From contig JAVKCG010000008.1 in NCBI GenBank assembly GCA_040222875.1, positions 124,001 through 188,000 on the forward strand: a DNA stretch of 64,000 bases. Reading direction: 5' to 3'. This document shows positions 43,360 through 52,459 of the stretch, in pieces. A program made the position numbers and the translations under genes. Below the pieces are notes generated by a model. The model was given only the letters and a program-made list of their open reading frames with translations. It did no database searches and was not told the DNA's origin. How positions within the stretch are numbered: position 1 is the stretch's first letter; every line of letters starts with the position of its first letter. Source of the DNA: JAJCYL01 sp040222875 (GTDB taxonomy: Bacteria; Bacteroidota; Bacteroidia; Cytophagales; Cyclobacteriaceae).

Positions 43360-44652
43360 ATGAGATTAAGGATATTCTTTTTATGGCTGATAATGATCAT
43401 TCAGGTGCCTTGTTATGCTCAAAACAATAAAGAATCAACGATTACCGAAGTTCAGCGCTTAATTGACAATGGTGATAATTCGGGTGCTTCTGAAAAATTG
43501 TTAGGGCTTCTGCAATCTGAAAACCCGAAAATCCAGGCTACCGCTTTACGCCTGAATGGTGACCTACTAATAAAATCCGATCAACTGGACTCGGCTGAAA
43601 AAACGCTCAGCAAGGCACTAAAGATTAGCCATGATATTTATTACCAGGAAGAGCTGGCCCAATCACTGTATCTGATTGGTCGCATTAGCGCTTTCAAAGG
43701 AAAATTTGATAGGGCACAGGAGGTAGCAACTAAGGCACTCTATATGGCCAAAAAAATTAACAACCAAAGGCTGGAGTTCTCCATTAATAACCTTCTCAAC
43801 TGGACATATTTCATGAATGAGGTAGACTTCAATAAAGTGGGGCAATTGGAAAAACGTCAGGCGGAATTAGTGAGCTTACTTGACATAAAAAGTCACAGGG
43901 CATTGGTATTTAACAATCTGGGCTACAACCTTACGGTATCTGGTTTAGCTTCACTCGATAGCATAATCAATGTCTCTTTAATTGCTAATAATGACTGGGC
44001 TGAGAGAGAAAAGAATAAGGGTAGATGGTATTCACTAATGAACCTCACCTGGCAGCACCGGTTGGCAAATCAACTGGAAAAATCGGTAGAGTATGGACAA
44101 TTATCCTTTGCACAAGCAATAAAGGATGATGACAGGCATGCCGTCGTTGAAGCCAGTTTTCAGCTTGCCGAGTCGCTTGTTGCATCAAATAGGTTAGGAG
44201 AAGCAGAGGGATACTACCTCACAGGATTGAAATGGCGGGGAGATGAAAATGATCGGGACGGCTACGTATTTGATGTTTACTACTCGCAGTTTCTGTGGCA
44301 AAAAGGTGAAAGAAAACAAGCCATCAATTTGCTTGAAAAAGCAATCGGGTTTCTGGAAACAAGCGAAGTATTTTATGAAATGCATGCCAGAATGCTGCTT
44401 GCCAGCTATTATTTCGATGAAGGGCGATTTGAAAATGCTCAAGAGCAAATTGAGGTAATTGAATCACCCAGGCACAATTACATAGCTTTTGAAACCAGAT
44501 GCCTTGCTGCCATAACCAAAGCCAAACTTTTTAGAGTGAATGGCAGAATTGCCTTTGCCGAAGGTCTTCTAAACTCATGGCTGGAGGAATCCCAGCGTTT
44601 TCAATCTGATCTGCTAACCGAAATAATTCAAAATGAACTTAGAGAAATTTAG
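43360..44652 (+). CDS. Exported tetratricopeptide-repeat protein
   Basis: The start codon of the longer frame is GTG at 43357; I use the following ATG at 43360 (430 residues). A signal peptide ends near VPCYAQ. The rest is a run of about ten TPR-like helix pairs (EKLLGLLQSENP, LDSAEKTLSKALK, FDRAQEVATKALYMAKK, RKQAINLLEKAIGF). This is the kind of array found at the N-terminus of Bacteroidota TPR-kinase or TPR-LytTR sensors, but no membrane helix or kinase follows, so it would be a free periplasmic protein. It lies after the membrane-bound AraC gene in the same direction. Confidence 0.85.
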   Translation: MRLRIFFLWLIMIIQVPCYAQNNKESTITEVQRLIDNGDNSGASEKLLGLLQSENPKIQATALRLNGDLLIKSDQLDSAEKTLSKALKISHDIYYQEELAQSLYLIGRISAFKGKFDRAQEVATKALYMAKKINNQRLEFSINNLLNWTYFMNEVDFNKVGQLEKRQAELVSLLDIKSHRALVFNNLGYNLTVSGLASLDSIINVSLIANNDWAEREKNKGRWYSLMNLTWQHRLANQLEKSVEYGQLSFAQAIKDDDRHAVVEASFQLAESLVASNRLGEAEGYYLTGLKWRGDENDRDGYVFDVYYSQFLWQKGERKQAINLLEKAIGFLETSEVFYEMHARMLLASYYFDEGRFENAQEQIEVIESPRHNYIAFETRCLAAITKAKLFRVNGRIAFAEGLLNSWLEESQRFQSDLLTEIIQNELREI

Positions 44653-44677
44653 TACCTTGTTTGTGTTGTAGTATTAA

Positions 44678-46132
44678 TCAGAATCTAGCCTTAAGCGCCT
44701 CAATCATTAACCTTACACCATATCCGGTGGCATGTTTTTGCTTGCCCAATTCTGAATCAGCGAAGGCAGTTCCTGCAATATCTATATGCGCCCAGTTTGG
44801 ATGGTCGTTGATGAAAACCTCTAAAAACTTGGCAGCTGTAATTGCACCGGCAAGGGGCAGATCACTTAAGTTTTTTACATCCGCGACATCGGAATCCAGC
44901 GCATCTTCATAATCTTTCCAAATTGGCAGTGGCCAAACCCTTTCACCGATTGAATCCCCGGCTTGGGCAATTGCCGATTGAAGGGCATCATTGTTCGACA
45001 TGATCCCGGCTGCATGATAACCCAACGCCCGGATAACGCTGCCTGTAAGTGTCGCAAAATCTATCAAAGTATCAACCTTATAGTTTTTAGTCATGTAAGC
45101 CAGGGCATCAGCCAAAATCAACCTTCCTTCTGCGTCGGTGTCGATCACTTCGATTGTTTTTCCGGAATAAGAGTGAATAATATCTCCGGGTTTTACAGAG
45201 TTGGCATCTACGGAATTCTCAGTGGATGGAATCATGGCAATCAGGTGTATAGGTAATCTCAATTTAGCTGCGGCTTCAATTGTTCCAAGTACTGCGGCGG
45301 CACCACCCATGTCACTTTTCATATAGTGCATTTTGCTGGAGGGCTTAATCGAAAGTCCTCCTGTATCAAAAGTCACACCTTTGCCCACCAGGCCAACCGT
45401 TTTATTTGCCCCCTCACCTTTGTATTCACATACAATAAATATTGGCGGTACATGACTGCCCTGACCTACCGCCAATAAAGCATTCAAGCCAATCTCCGTA
45501 ATTTTTTTCTTGTCAAAAACATCGACCTGATAGCCATATTTTTTACCAGAATTAGCAGCCCAGTTACCCAAATCCTGTGGTGTCTTTTTATTCGCCGGGG
45601 CATTGACAAGATCCATAATACTGCGCTGTGTTTCAGCGATGTGCTGTGCCTCAGTAATTAGCCGTTGGATGTCAGATACGTGTTTTGTGCTCTGGATATT
45701 TAACTTGAAAGACGGCCTCGTATTTTGCTCTGTTTTGTACAGACCAAGGTTGTAGGTTCCTAAAATTGAACCACCAACAAAAGCTTGTGATAGCATTAAC
45801 TGGTGAACTTTTTTTAGGTGGTTCATATCAACCATCACCTCACCACTCAACTTCTTCTGCTTCGTAAAAAAGCCCTTCAATGTTTTTTGGTTTACTCCGA
45901 AATCACTTTCTCCCAAACCAATCAATACGACCTTTGAAGTATTGCCAGACTTTGTGAAATAGCTTGAAACAATTTCTCCCTTCTTGCCCTCAAATTCATC
46001 CGTAATCCGAATCTGATCGAGGCGATATTTCCGGCAAATCTTGATAAGATCTTTTTCAATGTTCTCGTCATTGAACACCGGTATCAGAAAAGTGTCAGCT
46101 GTATTCGATTCAGTCAATATTTTAATTTCCAT
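44678..46132 (-). CDS. pepA: Leucyl aminopeptidase (M17 family)
   Basis: M17 aminopeptidases remove N-terminal residues from peptides with a two-metal site. The motifs are intact: GKGVTFDTGGLSIKPS with the metal Lys/Asp, MKSDMGGAAAV, and the family signature DTDAEGRLILADAL. I choose the ATG at 46132 (MEIKILTES), giving 484 residues; the longer frame to 46222 would add 30 arginine-rich residues overlapping the upstream esterase gene. The start overlaps the esterase stop by 11 bp, so the two are probably translationally coupled. It is cytoplasmic and hexameric in known cases. Confidence 0.95.
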   Translation of the reverse strand: MEIKILTESNTADTFLIPVFNDENIEKDLIKICRKYRLDQIRITDEFEGKKGEIVSSYFTKSGNTSKVVLIGLGESDFGVNQKTLKGFFTKQKKLSGEVMVDMNHLKKVHQLMLSQAFVGGSILGTYNLGLYKTEQNTRPSFKLNIQSTKHVSDIQRLITEAQHIAETQRSIMDLVNAPANKKTPQDLGNWAANSGKKYGYQVDVFDKKKITEIGLNALLAVGQGSHVPPIFIVCEYKGEGANKTVGLVGKGVTFDTGGLSIKPSSKMHYMKSDMGGAAAVLGTIEAAAKLRLPIHLIAMIPSTENSVDANSVKPGDIIHSYSGKTIEVIDTDAEGRLILADALAYMTKNYKVDTLIDFATLTGSVIRALGYHAAGIMSNNDALQSAIAQAGDSIGERVWPLPIWKDYEDALDSDVADVKNLSDLPLAGAITAAKFLEVFINDHPNWAHIDIAGTAFADSELGKQKHATGYGVRLMIEALKARF

Positions 46133-47249
46133 TTGCTTTCTCTTTGTTAAAAAACAACCACTCAACTGCCTTCGGGAATTCCTGCCCCCATTTGAATTCA
46201 TTATGCTGCCCAATTGGGTCAATTGAAACCCTTATGTCGATCTCTGGGTGCCGCTTTAGCGTGGCCTTCAATTTGTCAACATGAGCAAGCATTGTTGCGC
46301 TTTCAGAGCCCCCAGCATATAGAAAAATGTCCATCATAAGCTCCCTCCCGGCGTTGATGGCCTTTATAAAAATCTTGTGTGTTAACCACAGTGATGGCGA
46401 AAAGACCAATAGCTTTCCGAAGTATTGGGCAAACCTGAGACCGGCATAAAGTGAAATCAATCCGCCCATTGAACTGCCACCAATTCCTGTAGTCATTCTC
46501 TCAGGTTTAGTTCGGTAATGGCTATCGATATAGGGCTTCAAGGTCTCGGTAACAAATTGGAGGTATTTTTTGCCATCACCCCGGCCAAATCTCCAACTGA
46601 AGTATGGTGAATATTCTGCAATTCGGTCTTTCTCACCATGATCAATGGTGACGAGGATCAGGTCTTTGAACCCATTCTCCGCCAGGATTGCCATTTTTTC
46701 ATCAACCCCCCAGATGCCAAATGGGGCCCGGTCGCCAAAAAGGTTTTGACCATCATTCATATAAAGCACAGGATAATGCTTGTCACTCTCCTCATAATCA
46801 TGCGGCAGCAACACGCAAATTCTTCTTCTCTTGCCCAACTGAGGAATTTCGTAGTCATCCTTAATCACCTCAATTATTGGCAAGAAATTCGGATTGTAGG
46901 CTAACCCCTGTATGCGCCATCTCGGAACAAAATCACAGATTTCACCTTTTGGTGATTCTAAAACCCTGTTCTCTATTCTATTGCCATACCTGTCAATCTC
47001 CACAGATTCCCAGCCGCCTTTCAGATACTTATATTCGATCTTTGCGGGAATGCTTATTCTCTCAGGCCATTCAAAGGTGTAGGTGTTCTCCCCTTTTTTG
47101 GTCAAGCGAAATTGCTCATCCTTCAAATCCCAATTATTAAAATTCCCCGAGAGATAAACAGGCCTGTCATCATCGAGGCCAACTTTGAGGCTGAATGATA
47201 ATTTAGTTACAGACTTTTCTGTGGATTTTTTACTGGTGACGACTGACAT
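46122..47249 (-). CDS. Esterase with N-terminal carbohydrate-binding module
   Basis: Residues 15-110 look like a glycogen-binding/AMPK-type CBM (GNFNNWDLKDEQFRLTKKGENTYTF-type beta-sandwich). Residues 130-375 form an alpha/beta hydrolase of the enterochelin-esterase (Fes) group: the nucleophile elbow GGSSMGG, ALPH-type opening CVLLPHDYEES, VTIDHGEKDR, and a C-terminal His in GQHNEFKW. There is no signal peptide, so it acts in the cytoplasm. The substrate could be an acylated sugar or siderophore, but no siderophore gene is near. It is coupled to pepA by an 11-bp overlap. Confidence 0.85.
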   Translation of the reverse strand: MSVVTSKKSTEKSVTKLSFSLKVGLDDDRPVYLSGNFNNWDLKDEQFRLTKKGENTYTFEWPERISIPAKIEYKYLKGGWESVEIDRYGNRIENRVLESPKGEICDFVPRWRIQGLAYNPNFLPIIEVIKDDYEIPQLGKRRRICVLLPHDYEESDKHYPVLYMNDGQNLFGDRAPFGIWGVDEKMAILAENGFKDLILVTIDHGEKDRIAEYSPYFSWRFGRGDGKKYLQFVTETLKPYIDSHYRTKPERMTTGIGGSSMGGLISLYAGLRFAQYFGKLLVFSPSLWLTHKIFIKAINAGRELMMDIFLYAGGSESATMLAHVDKLKATLKRHPEIDIRVSIDPIGQHNEFKWGQEFPKAVEWLFFNKEKANGN

Positions 47250-47328
47250 TATCCTGAACAGGAAAAATTGGATGCAAAGTTAAAATTAAATCAGACCGTG
47301 TTTTTGTAATTTTTCAGTGCTGAAATGA

Positions 47329-49131
47329 TTACTCAAACCACTCCTTTTTCATCGAAAGGGTTACATCCTGATTGGCCATTAAAGTGTTAGACAAACTATG
47401 AACTTTCGGAAACTCATAGTGGAAGAAATATTTCCAGGTCTGCATTTTGCCAAGATGAAAGGGATTTTCGAGGTTCTCCACATTTTTGTAGCACTGATCC
47501 TGAATTTCAATTCCCTGCTTCAACCATTGCCAGCCCATGCAAACCAACCCAAACATTTCCATGTAAACCGTTGCATCTGATGTATAGCGATCAACCCGAT
47601 TGTGCATTGCAAAAGCAAGCAAATGCTGGGTTACTTTTTTCAACTCCTTAGCTCCTTCTTCAAATAATGGTATAAACTCAGCTAAATCCTGGTGATACCT
47701 AGCATCCCTGATTGTGAACTCAAACTCTTTGGCCAAAAGTTGCATTGGCTTTCCATTTTGAAGAAGCACTTTTCTTCCCAAAAGATCAAGGGCCTGGATG
47801 CCTGTGGTGCCTTCATATATTGGGGCAATCCTGATGTCACGGTAAAGTTGTTCTAGTTCAAAATCTTCACAGTAGCCATATCCACCGAGGCATTGCAATG
47901 CATCACTTACTGATTTAAGGCCCTCCTCAGCTGGATATGATTTGGCCACCGGGGTGAGCAGATCAAGCAACAATTGGTTGTGCTCTTTCATGTCGCCTTC
48001 GGTGGTCTGGGCTTTGTCAGCATAGTGCGCACACTGCATTATCAGGCTCAATGAGCCTTCAATGATGGCTTTCTGTTTCAATAGCATCCTTTTCACATCA
48101 GCATGCTCAATAATCATTACCTGATCATCACTGGTTGATTTTCCATCTTTAATCCTTCCCTGGGGTCGCTCATTCGCATAGGCCAATGCGGCATAATAAG
48201 CTGTTGAGGCCGTACCCGCTGCGTTTATTCCAACTGCAATACGGGCTTCGTTCATCATATGGAACATGTATTCAAGGCCTCTATTCGGTTCACCTACCAG
48301 ATAGCCTAAACATTTTTTGCCCTCGCCAAAAATCAGGTGGGCTGTTGGGGTACCTTTCTGCCCCATTTTATGAAATAAACCGGCAGTCTTTACATCATTG
48401 GAAACCAACCGCCCTTTTTCCTGGGTAAGTTTCGGAACGATAAATAATGAGATGCCTTTTGTGCCCTCTGGTTCCCCATCAATCCTGGCTAAAACCATGT
48501 GAACAATATTTTCCGTATGCTCAAAATCGCCTCCTGAAATAAATATTTTCTGACCCCTGATCGCATACACCCCGGCAGTACCGGTGCGCTGTGCGCTTGT
48601 TTTTATATCCCCCAATGAGCTGCCTGCATCTGGCTCAGTTAATGCCATTGTGCCCTGCCATTTTCCAGAGTGGAGATTTGGCACAAATTGCTCCTTCAAC
48701 TCATCAGTTGCAAAATTTAATATAAGATTGGCAACTCCGGGGTTCAAACCAACAAAGCCATAAGCACCATTGTTGGCCGCCTGAAAAATGAAGCTTGCTG
48801 CGGAATCAACAATATGTGGAATCTGCATACCATTGTCACTAAGGGGCGCATTTGCGGAGTACCAGCCTCCATCTCCCATCGCCTTGATAATCTTCTTTAT
48901 CTCTTTGTGACTGACCACTTCACCATCCACAATTTCCGGAGGGGCTTGATCCATCTCTCGCATATATGGATAGAGATGTTTCTCAGCAATTTTCATGGCA
49001 CTGTTCACCATCATATCTATCGATTCCATGTCGTTGTGCCGATAGTAGTGGTGCTTGAGGATGTCCCCCAACTTGTGGACATCCTTCATTAAAAAATTTA
49101 AATTGGTCAGACTTAGAAACTTTTTACCCAT
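47329..49131 (-). CDS. Acyl-CoA dehydrogenase
   Basis: The 600-residue enzyme introduces the 2,3 double bond in fatty acyl-CoA during beta-oxidation. It has the ACAD middle domain with GTMALTEPDAGSSLGDI, IFISGGDFEHTENIVHMVLAR, and the C-terminal helical domain with CLGGYGYCEDFELEQLYRDIRIAPIYEGTTGIQ, which includes the position of the catalytic Glu (IYEGTT). The extra 200 C-terminal residues are typical of the longer FadE-like and DmdC-like ACADs. No ETF or thiolase gene is adjacent. It starts at the ATG at 49131. Confidence 0.94.
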   Translation of the reverse strand: MGKKFLSLTNLNFLMKDVHKLGDILKHHYYRHNDMESIDMMVNSAMKIAEKHLYPYMREMDQAPPEIVDGEVVSHKEIKKIIKAMGDGGWYSANAPLSDNGMQIPHIVDSAASFIFQAANNGAYGFVGLNPGVANLILNFATDELKEQFVPNLHSGKWQGTMALTEPDAGSSLGDIKTSAQRTGTAGVYAIRGQKIFISGGDFEHTENIVHMVLARIDGEPEGTKGISLFIVPKLTQEKGRLVSNDVKTAGLFHKMGQKGTPTAHLIFGEGKKCLGYLVGEPNRGLEYMFHMMNEARIAVGINAAGTASTAYYAALAYANERPQGRIKDGKSTSDDQVMIIEHADVKRMLLKQKAIIEGSLSLIMQCAHYADKAQTTEGDMKEHNQLLLDLLTPVAKSYPAEEGLKSVSDALQCLGGYGYCEDFELEQLYRDIRIAPIYEGTTGIQALDLLGRKVLLQNGKPMQLLAKEFEFTIRDARYHQDLAEFIPLFEEGAKELKKVTQHLLAFAMHNRVDRYTSDATVYMEMFGLVCMGWQWLKQGIEIQDQCYKNVENLENPFHLGKMQTWKYFFHYEFPKVHSLSNTLMANQDVTLSMKKEWFE

Positions 49132-49173
49132 TTGTGGTTTGGATTAGAACAATGGTTGAAATTAACAATCAAA

Positions 49174-49947
49174 TCACTCCCCGCCATACCAATCTTTGAA
49201 AGTGCTTACCTTTTCGCGGCTCACTATGATTTCTTTATCTAAATCCACTATAGGCGTAATTCGTAACCTGCTGTTTGAATAAATAAGTACATCTTTTATC
49301 GCATTGATGTTGATGATGAAGGTGCGGTTTACCCTGAGGAATTCTTTAGGGTCAAGGATTTCTTCGAGGCTTTCAAGTTTATAATCGACCACATACTTGT
49401 CTTTATTATTTGTGATAAGGTATGCTGTGCGGCCATCTGCGTAAAAAAGTGCGGTATCACTGGTCTGAATGGAGCGGATATGCTCTCCGACCTTCACCAT
49501 AAAGCGGGTTTTGTAAGAAGCCCCGCTCCCTGAAATTTTAGCAAGCATTTCGGACAACTGCGCCATGTCTGATCCACCACTTTCAAATTGCCCCCTGAAT
49601 CTTTCCAGTTTTTGGAGGCTGGCTTCAAGGGCATCATAAGTGAGAGGTTTGAGGAGGTAATCAACGCCGTTCACCTTAAAGGCATCAATTGCAAACTGAT
49701 CAAAAGCAGTAAGGAAAATGATGGGCTTATTGATTTCTACCTGATTGAAAATTTCAAAGCTTTTGCCGTCCGTCAGTTGGATATCCATAAAGACGACATC
49801 AAAATCTTGGCTATTTTGAAAAAGCTCTACGGCTTTTTTCACACTGCCTGCCTTGCCAACAATTTCTGTTTCAGGCTGAATTTCTTTAAGCAGCCGCTCC
49901 AGCTTCTCCGCCGCCGGAATTTCATCTTCGATTATTATGACCTTCAT
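49174..49947 (-). CDS. LytTR-family response regulator
   Basis: The 257-residue protein has a receiver (D8/E9 region, phospho-acceptor D55 in VVFMDIQLTD, Lys in YLLKPLTY) and a LytTR DNA-binding domain (about 150-257, with FLRVNRTFIININAI and ITPIVDLDKEIIVSR). Unlike the regulator at 9722, no LytS-type kinase gene lies next to it, so its partner must be elsewhere. A 110-bp gap separates it from the small anchored protein gene upstream. Confidence 0.93.
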   Translation of the reverse strand: MKVIIIEDEIPAAEKLERLLKEIQPETEIVGKAGSVKKAVELFQNSQDFDVVFMDIQLTDGKSFEIFNQVEINKPIIFLTAFDQFAIDAFKVNGVDYLLKPLTYDALEASLQKLERFRGQFESGGSDMAQLSEMLAKISGSGASYKTRFMVKVGEHIRSIQTSDTALFYADGRTAYLITNNKDKYVVDYKLESLEEILDPKEFLRVNRTFIININAIKDVLIYSNSRLRITPIVDLDKEIIVSREKVSTFKDWYGGE

Positions 49948-50057
49948 TTTTTGAGTTTTTTGACCTGAAGGCTATTTAGGGAAATCAGCATGCCCGGTGC
50001 GTTTCATTAATCGAAACTGCTAAAAAGCAGGGCAAAGCCCAATAGCAAAACAAAAAA

Positions 50058-50648
50058 TTACAGTTCGGTCACCACCGCTTCCAAAGCCTCTCTAGCATCT
50101 GCAGAATCTAAATTGTGGTTTAGGAGTGCCTCCTCAAGAGTAGCCTTTGCGATCGCCTCTTTCTCCCTTAATTCTTCAGGGGCATATTCCATTGAATATT
50201 TGAGGTGCCTTATGGCATCTTCAAGATAAAATTCATCTTTTATCTCTCCGATATGCTCCAGGGTATATAGTAGGTGGTTTTTTGCCAGCGCTTTCACAAT
50301 TGAGCCAAAAACCTTATCAATTGTTTCAATCCTTAGGTCGTTATTATAATATGCATTCCTTAGATCAATCATCCTGGGGAGGTTTTCTTTGGCTACTTTG
50401 CTATCAATACAGTCATCGCAATAGGCCTCTTTAGTAAGTAATTTGGTTACCTCTTCCACTTCATTCAGAAAAGGTATTCTTTCAGATTTTATAAAAGCCT
50501 CTCTTGCATTAGACATGTGAGCATCAACGCCCGCTGCCATACTATGCTCTACTTTCACCTGAGATTTCTGACCAACCCGATGGCTATTGAAAATTATCAC
50601 CACGAAGGCCGTCCACATTACTATTGGTATTATAGGTACATCTTTCAT
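50058..50648 (-). CDS. Small membrane-anchored helical protein, unknown function
   Basis: The 196-residue protein begins with a single hydrophobic segment (about 4-20) that looks like an uncleaved anchor. The rest is helical and acidic, with a central CDDCIDS motif (two cysteines in C-x2-C) and a repeated helix pattern ending AREALEAVVTEL. I recognise no family. It is preceded by an A/T-rich upstream region and followed by the LytTR gene. Confidence 0.65.
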   Translation of the reverse strand: MKDVPIIPIVMWTAFVVIIFNSHRVGQKSQVKVEHSMAAGVDAHMSNAREAFIKSERIPFLNEVEEVTKLLTKEAYCDDCIDSKVAKENLPRMIDLRNAYYNNDLRIETIDKVFGSIVKALAKNHLLYTLEHIGEIKDEFYLEDAIRHLKYSMEYAPEELREKEAIAKATLEEALLNHNLDSADAREALEAVVTEL

Positions 50649-50775
50649 ATAAATATCTTATTTATAAGTACTTACAAAGGTACTATTAATTTAAAGCTTT
50701 ACATAAAATAGGGAATTTATGACACAATTCCTAACTGAGAAATGCCCCTAAATGTTTCACCTTGGATTAGCTTGA

Positions 50776-52335
50776 TTATCCTCCCTTTGCACCTAATGTT
50801 ACCACAGGCACAATCACTTCCTCAAGAGAAATGCCACCATGCTGGAAGGTATCTTTATAATAATTGACGTAGTAATTATAGTTGTTGGGATAAGCGAAAA
50901 AGTAGTCTTCTATGGCAAAAACATATGAGGTTGAAACATTGACCTTTGGCAAATGAATGTTCTCTGGCCTTTTAACTTCAAAAACCTTGTTGCCTGAATA
51001 GCCTAGATTTTTTCCTTGCTTATACCTTAGGTTGGTGTTGGTGTTTTTATCACCGATAATTTTAAATGGTTTTCTTACCCTGATGGTGCCATGATCTGTA
51101 GTAATAATCACCTTAGCGCCTATATTCGAGGCTTTTTTCAAGAACTCAAGCAATAAGGAGTGCTCAAACCAACTTTTGGTAATTGATCTATAAGCAGATT
51201 CATCGGGGGCCAATTCCCGTATCATTTGCAGATCGGTCCGGGCATGGGAAAGCATATCGACGAAATTGAAGACTACAACATTCAAGTCTTGCGACCTGAG
51301 GTTGTTGAAGTTATCAACTAACTGCTTGCCCTGGTTTACATGAATTATTTTGTGGTAAGTACTCTTGCAATCAATTCTATTGCGGGATAGTTGCCGTTTT
51401 ATAAATTCTGCCTCGTTATTATTTTTCTTGTCATCATCATCCTCTCCTACCCACAAATCAGGGTGCTTTCGGGACATTTCAAGAGGCATCATACCAGAAA
51501 AAATCGCATTCCTTGAATAAGCAGTTGTAGTAGGTAAAATGCTGAAATAGGTGTCCTCCTCAAGCAGGTTAAAAAGTTCCAGAACGGTGGGCTCAATGAC
51601 TTTCCATTGATCGTACCTCAGATTGTCGATAACTACAAAAAAGACTGGCCCTTCATCATTTATTTCGGGAAGGACTTTGGTTTTCATTAGCTGATGTGAA
51701 AGTAGTGGTCGGTTAATATTGGGATCGTTTAGCCAGCTTTCATAGTTGTCTGTGATAAAACGCATGAAGTTAGCATTGGCCTCTTCCTTCTGATTCTCCA
51801 ACACTTCAGCCATGCTTTTGTCTTCGGTATTGTCAATTTCCAATTCCCAATAAACAAGCTTTTTATATACCTCCACCCACTCATTATGATCCATGTCATC
51901 ATTAAATGCCATGCTGATATTTCGGAAATCTTGCTGATAACTGAGGTTGGTTTTTTCACTAACCAGTCTGCGATTGTCAAGTATTCTCTTCACTGAAAGC
52001 AGAATTTGGTTAGGGTTTAATGGCTTAATCAAATAGTCGGCAATTTTAGAGCCAATGGCCTCCTCCATGATCTGCTCCTCCTCATTCTTGGTGATCATCA
52101 CCACAGGAATGTTAGGATGGGTTCCTTTAATGTAATTCAAGGTTTCAAGACCGGTCATTCCCGGCATATTTTCATCAAGAAAAACGATGTCAAAATAGTC
52201 GTGATCAATCTGATCGAGGGCATCTGCGCCACTGTTGACCGGAGTAACCTCATACCCTTTGTTATTCAAGAAAAGTATGTGTGGCTTCAAAAGATCAATT
52301 TCATCGTCAGCCCAGAGAATTTTCGTTTTTACCAT
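50776..52335 (-). CDS. porX: PorX-type response regulator of T9SS (receiver plus PglZ phosphodiesterase domain)
   Basis: PorX pairs with the PorY kinase and controls T9SS genes in Bacteroidota. The 519-residue protein has a CheY-like receiver (residues 1-120; D54 phospho-acceptor, K104) and a PglZ domain of the alkaline-phosphatase superfamily: metal Asp in VVIDNLRYD (D237), Thr cluster at 269-271 in ILPTTTAYS, VDMLSHARTD and ITTDHGTI near the end. In studied homologues this domain hydrolyses cyclic or linear oligonucleotides. No porY is adjacent. It is divergent from the HD hydrolase gene, with 124 bp between. Confidence 0.94.
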   Translation of the reverse strand: MVKTKILWADDEIDLLKPHILFLNNKGYEVTPVNSGADALDQIDHDYFDIVFLDENMPGMTGLETLNYIKGTHPNIPVVMITKNEEEQIMEEAIGSKIADYLIKPLNPNQILLSVKRILDNRRLVSEKTNLSYQQDFRNISMAFNDDMDHNEWVEVYKKLVYWELEIDNTEDKSMAEVLENQKEEANANFMRFITDNYESWLNDPNINRPLLSHQLMKTKVLPEINDEGPVFFVVIDNLRYDQWKVIEPTVLELFNLLEEDTYFSILPTTTAYSRNAIFSGMMPLEMSRKHPDLWVGEDDDDKKNNNEAEFIKRQLSRNRIDCKSTYHKIIHVNQGKQLVDNFNNLRSQDLNVVVFNFVDMLSHARTDLQMIRELAPDESAYRSITKSWFEHSLLLEFLKKASNIGAKVIITTDHGTIRVRKPFKIIGDKNTNTNLRYKQGKNLGYSGNKVFEVKRPENIHLPKVNVSTSYVFAIEDYFFAYPNNYNYYVNYYKDTFQHGGISLEEVIVPVVTLGAKGG

Positions 52336-52459
52336 ATTAGCATTTAAAGTACCTGATAAACATCGTTCGTTCCACCTAAAATGAGAAAAGCTTTCAAAGG
52401 TTGTTCTTGATTACGGAATTAAGCACTTAGAATCAACTGTCTCTGATTAATTTACAGCC

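Noticed and set aside
50776..52335. PglZ of a BREX or Pgl phage-defence system
   Set aside because: The receiver domain in front and absence of brxC, pglX or other defence genes identify it as PorX.
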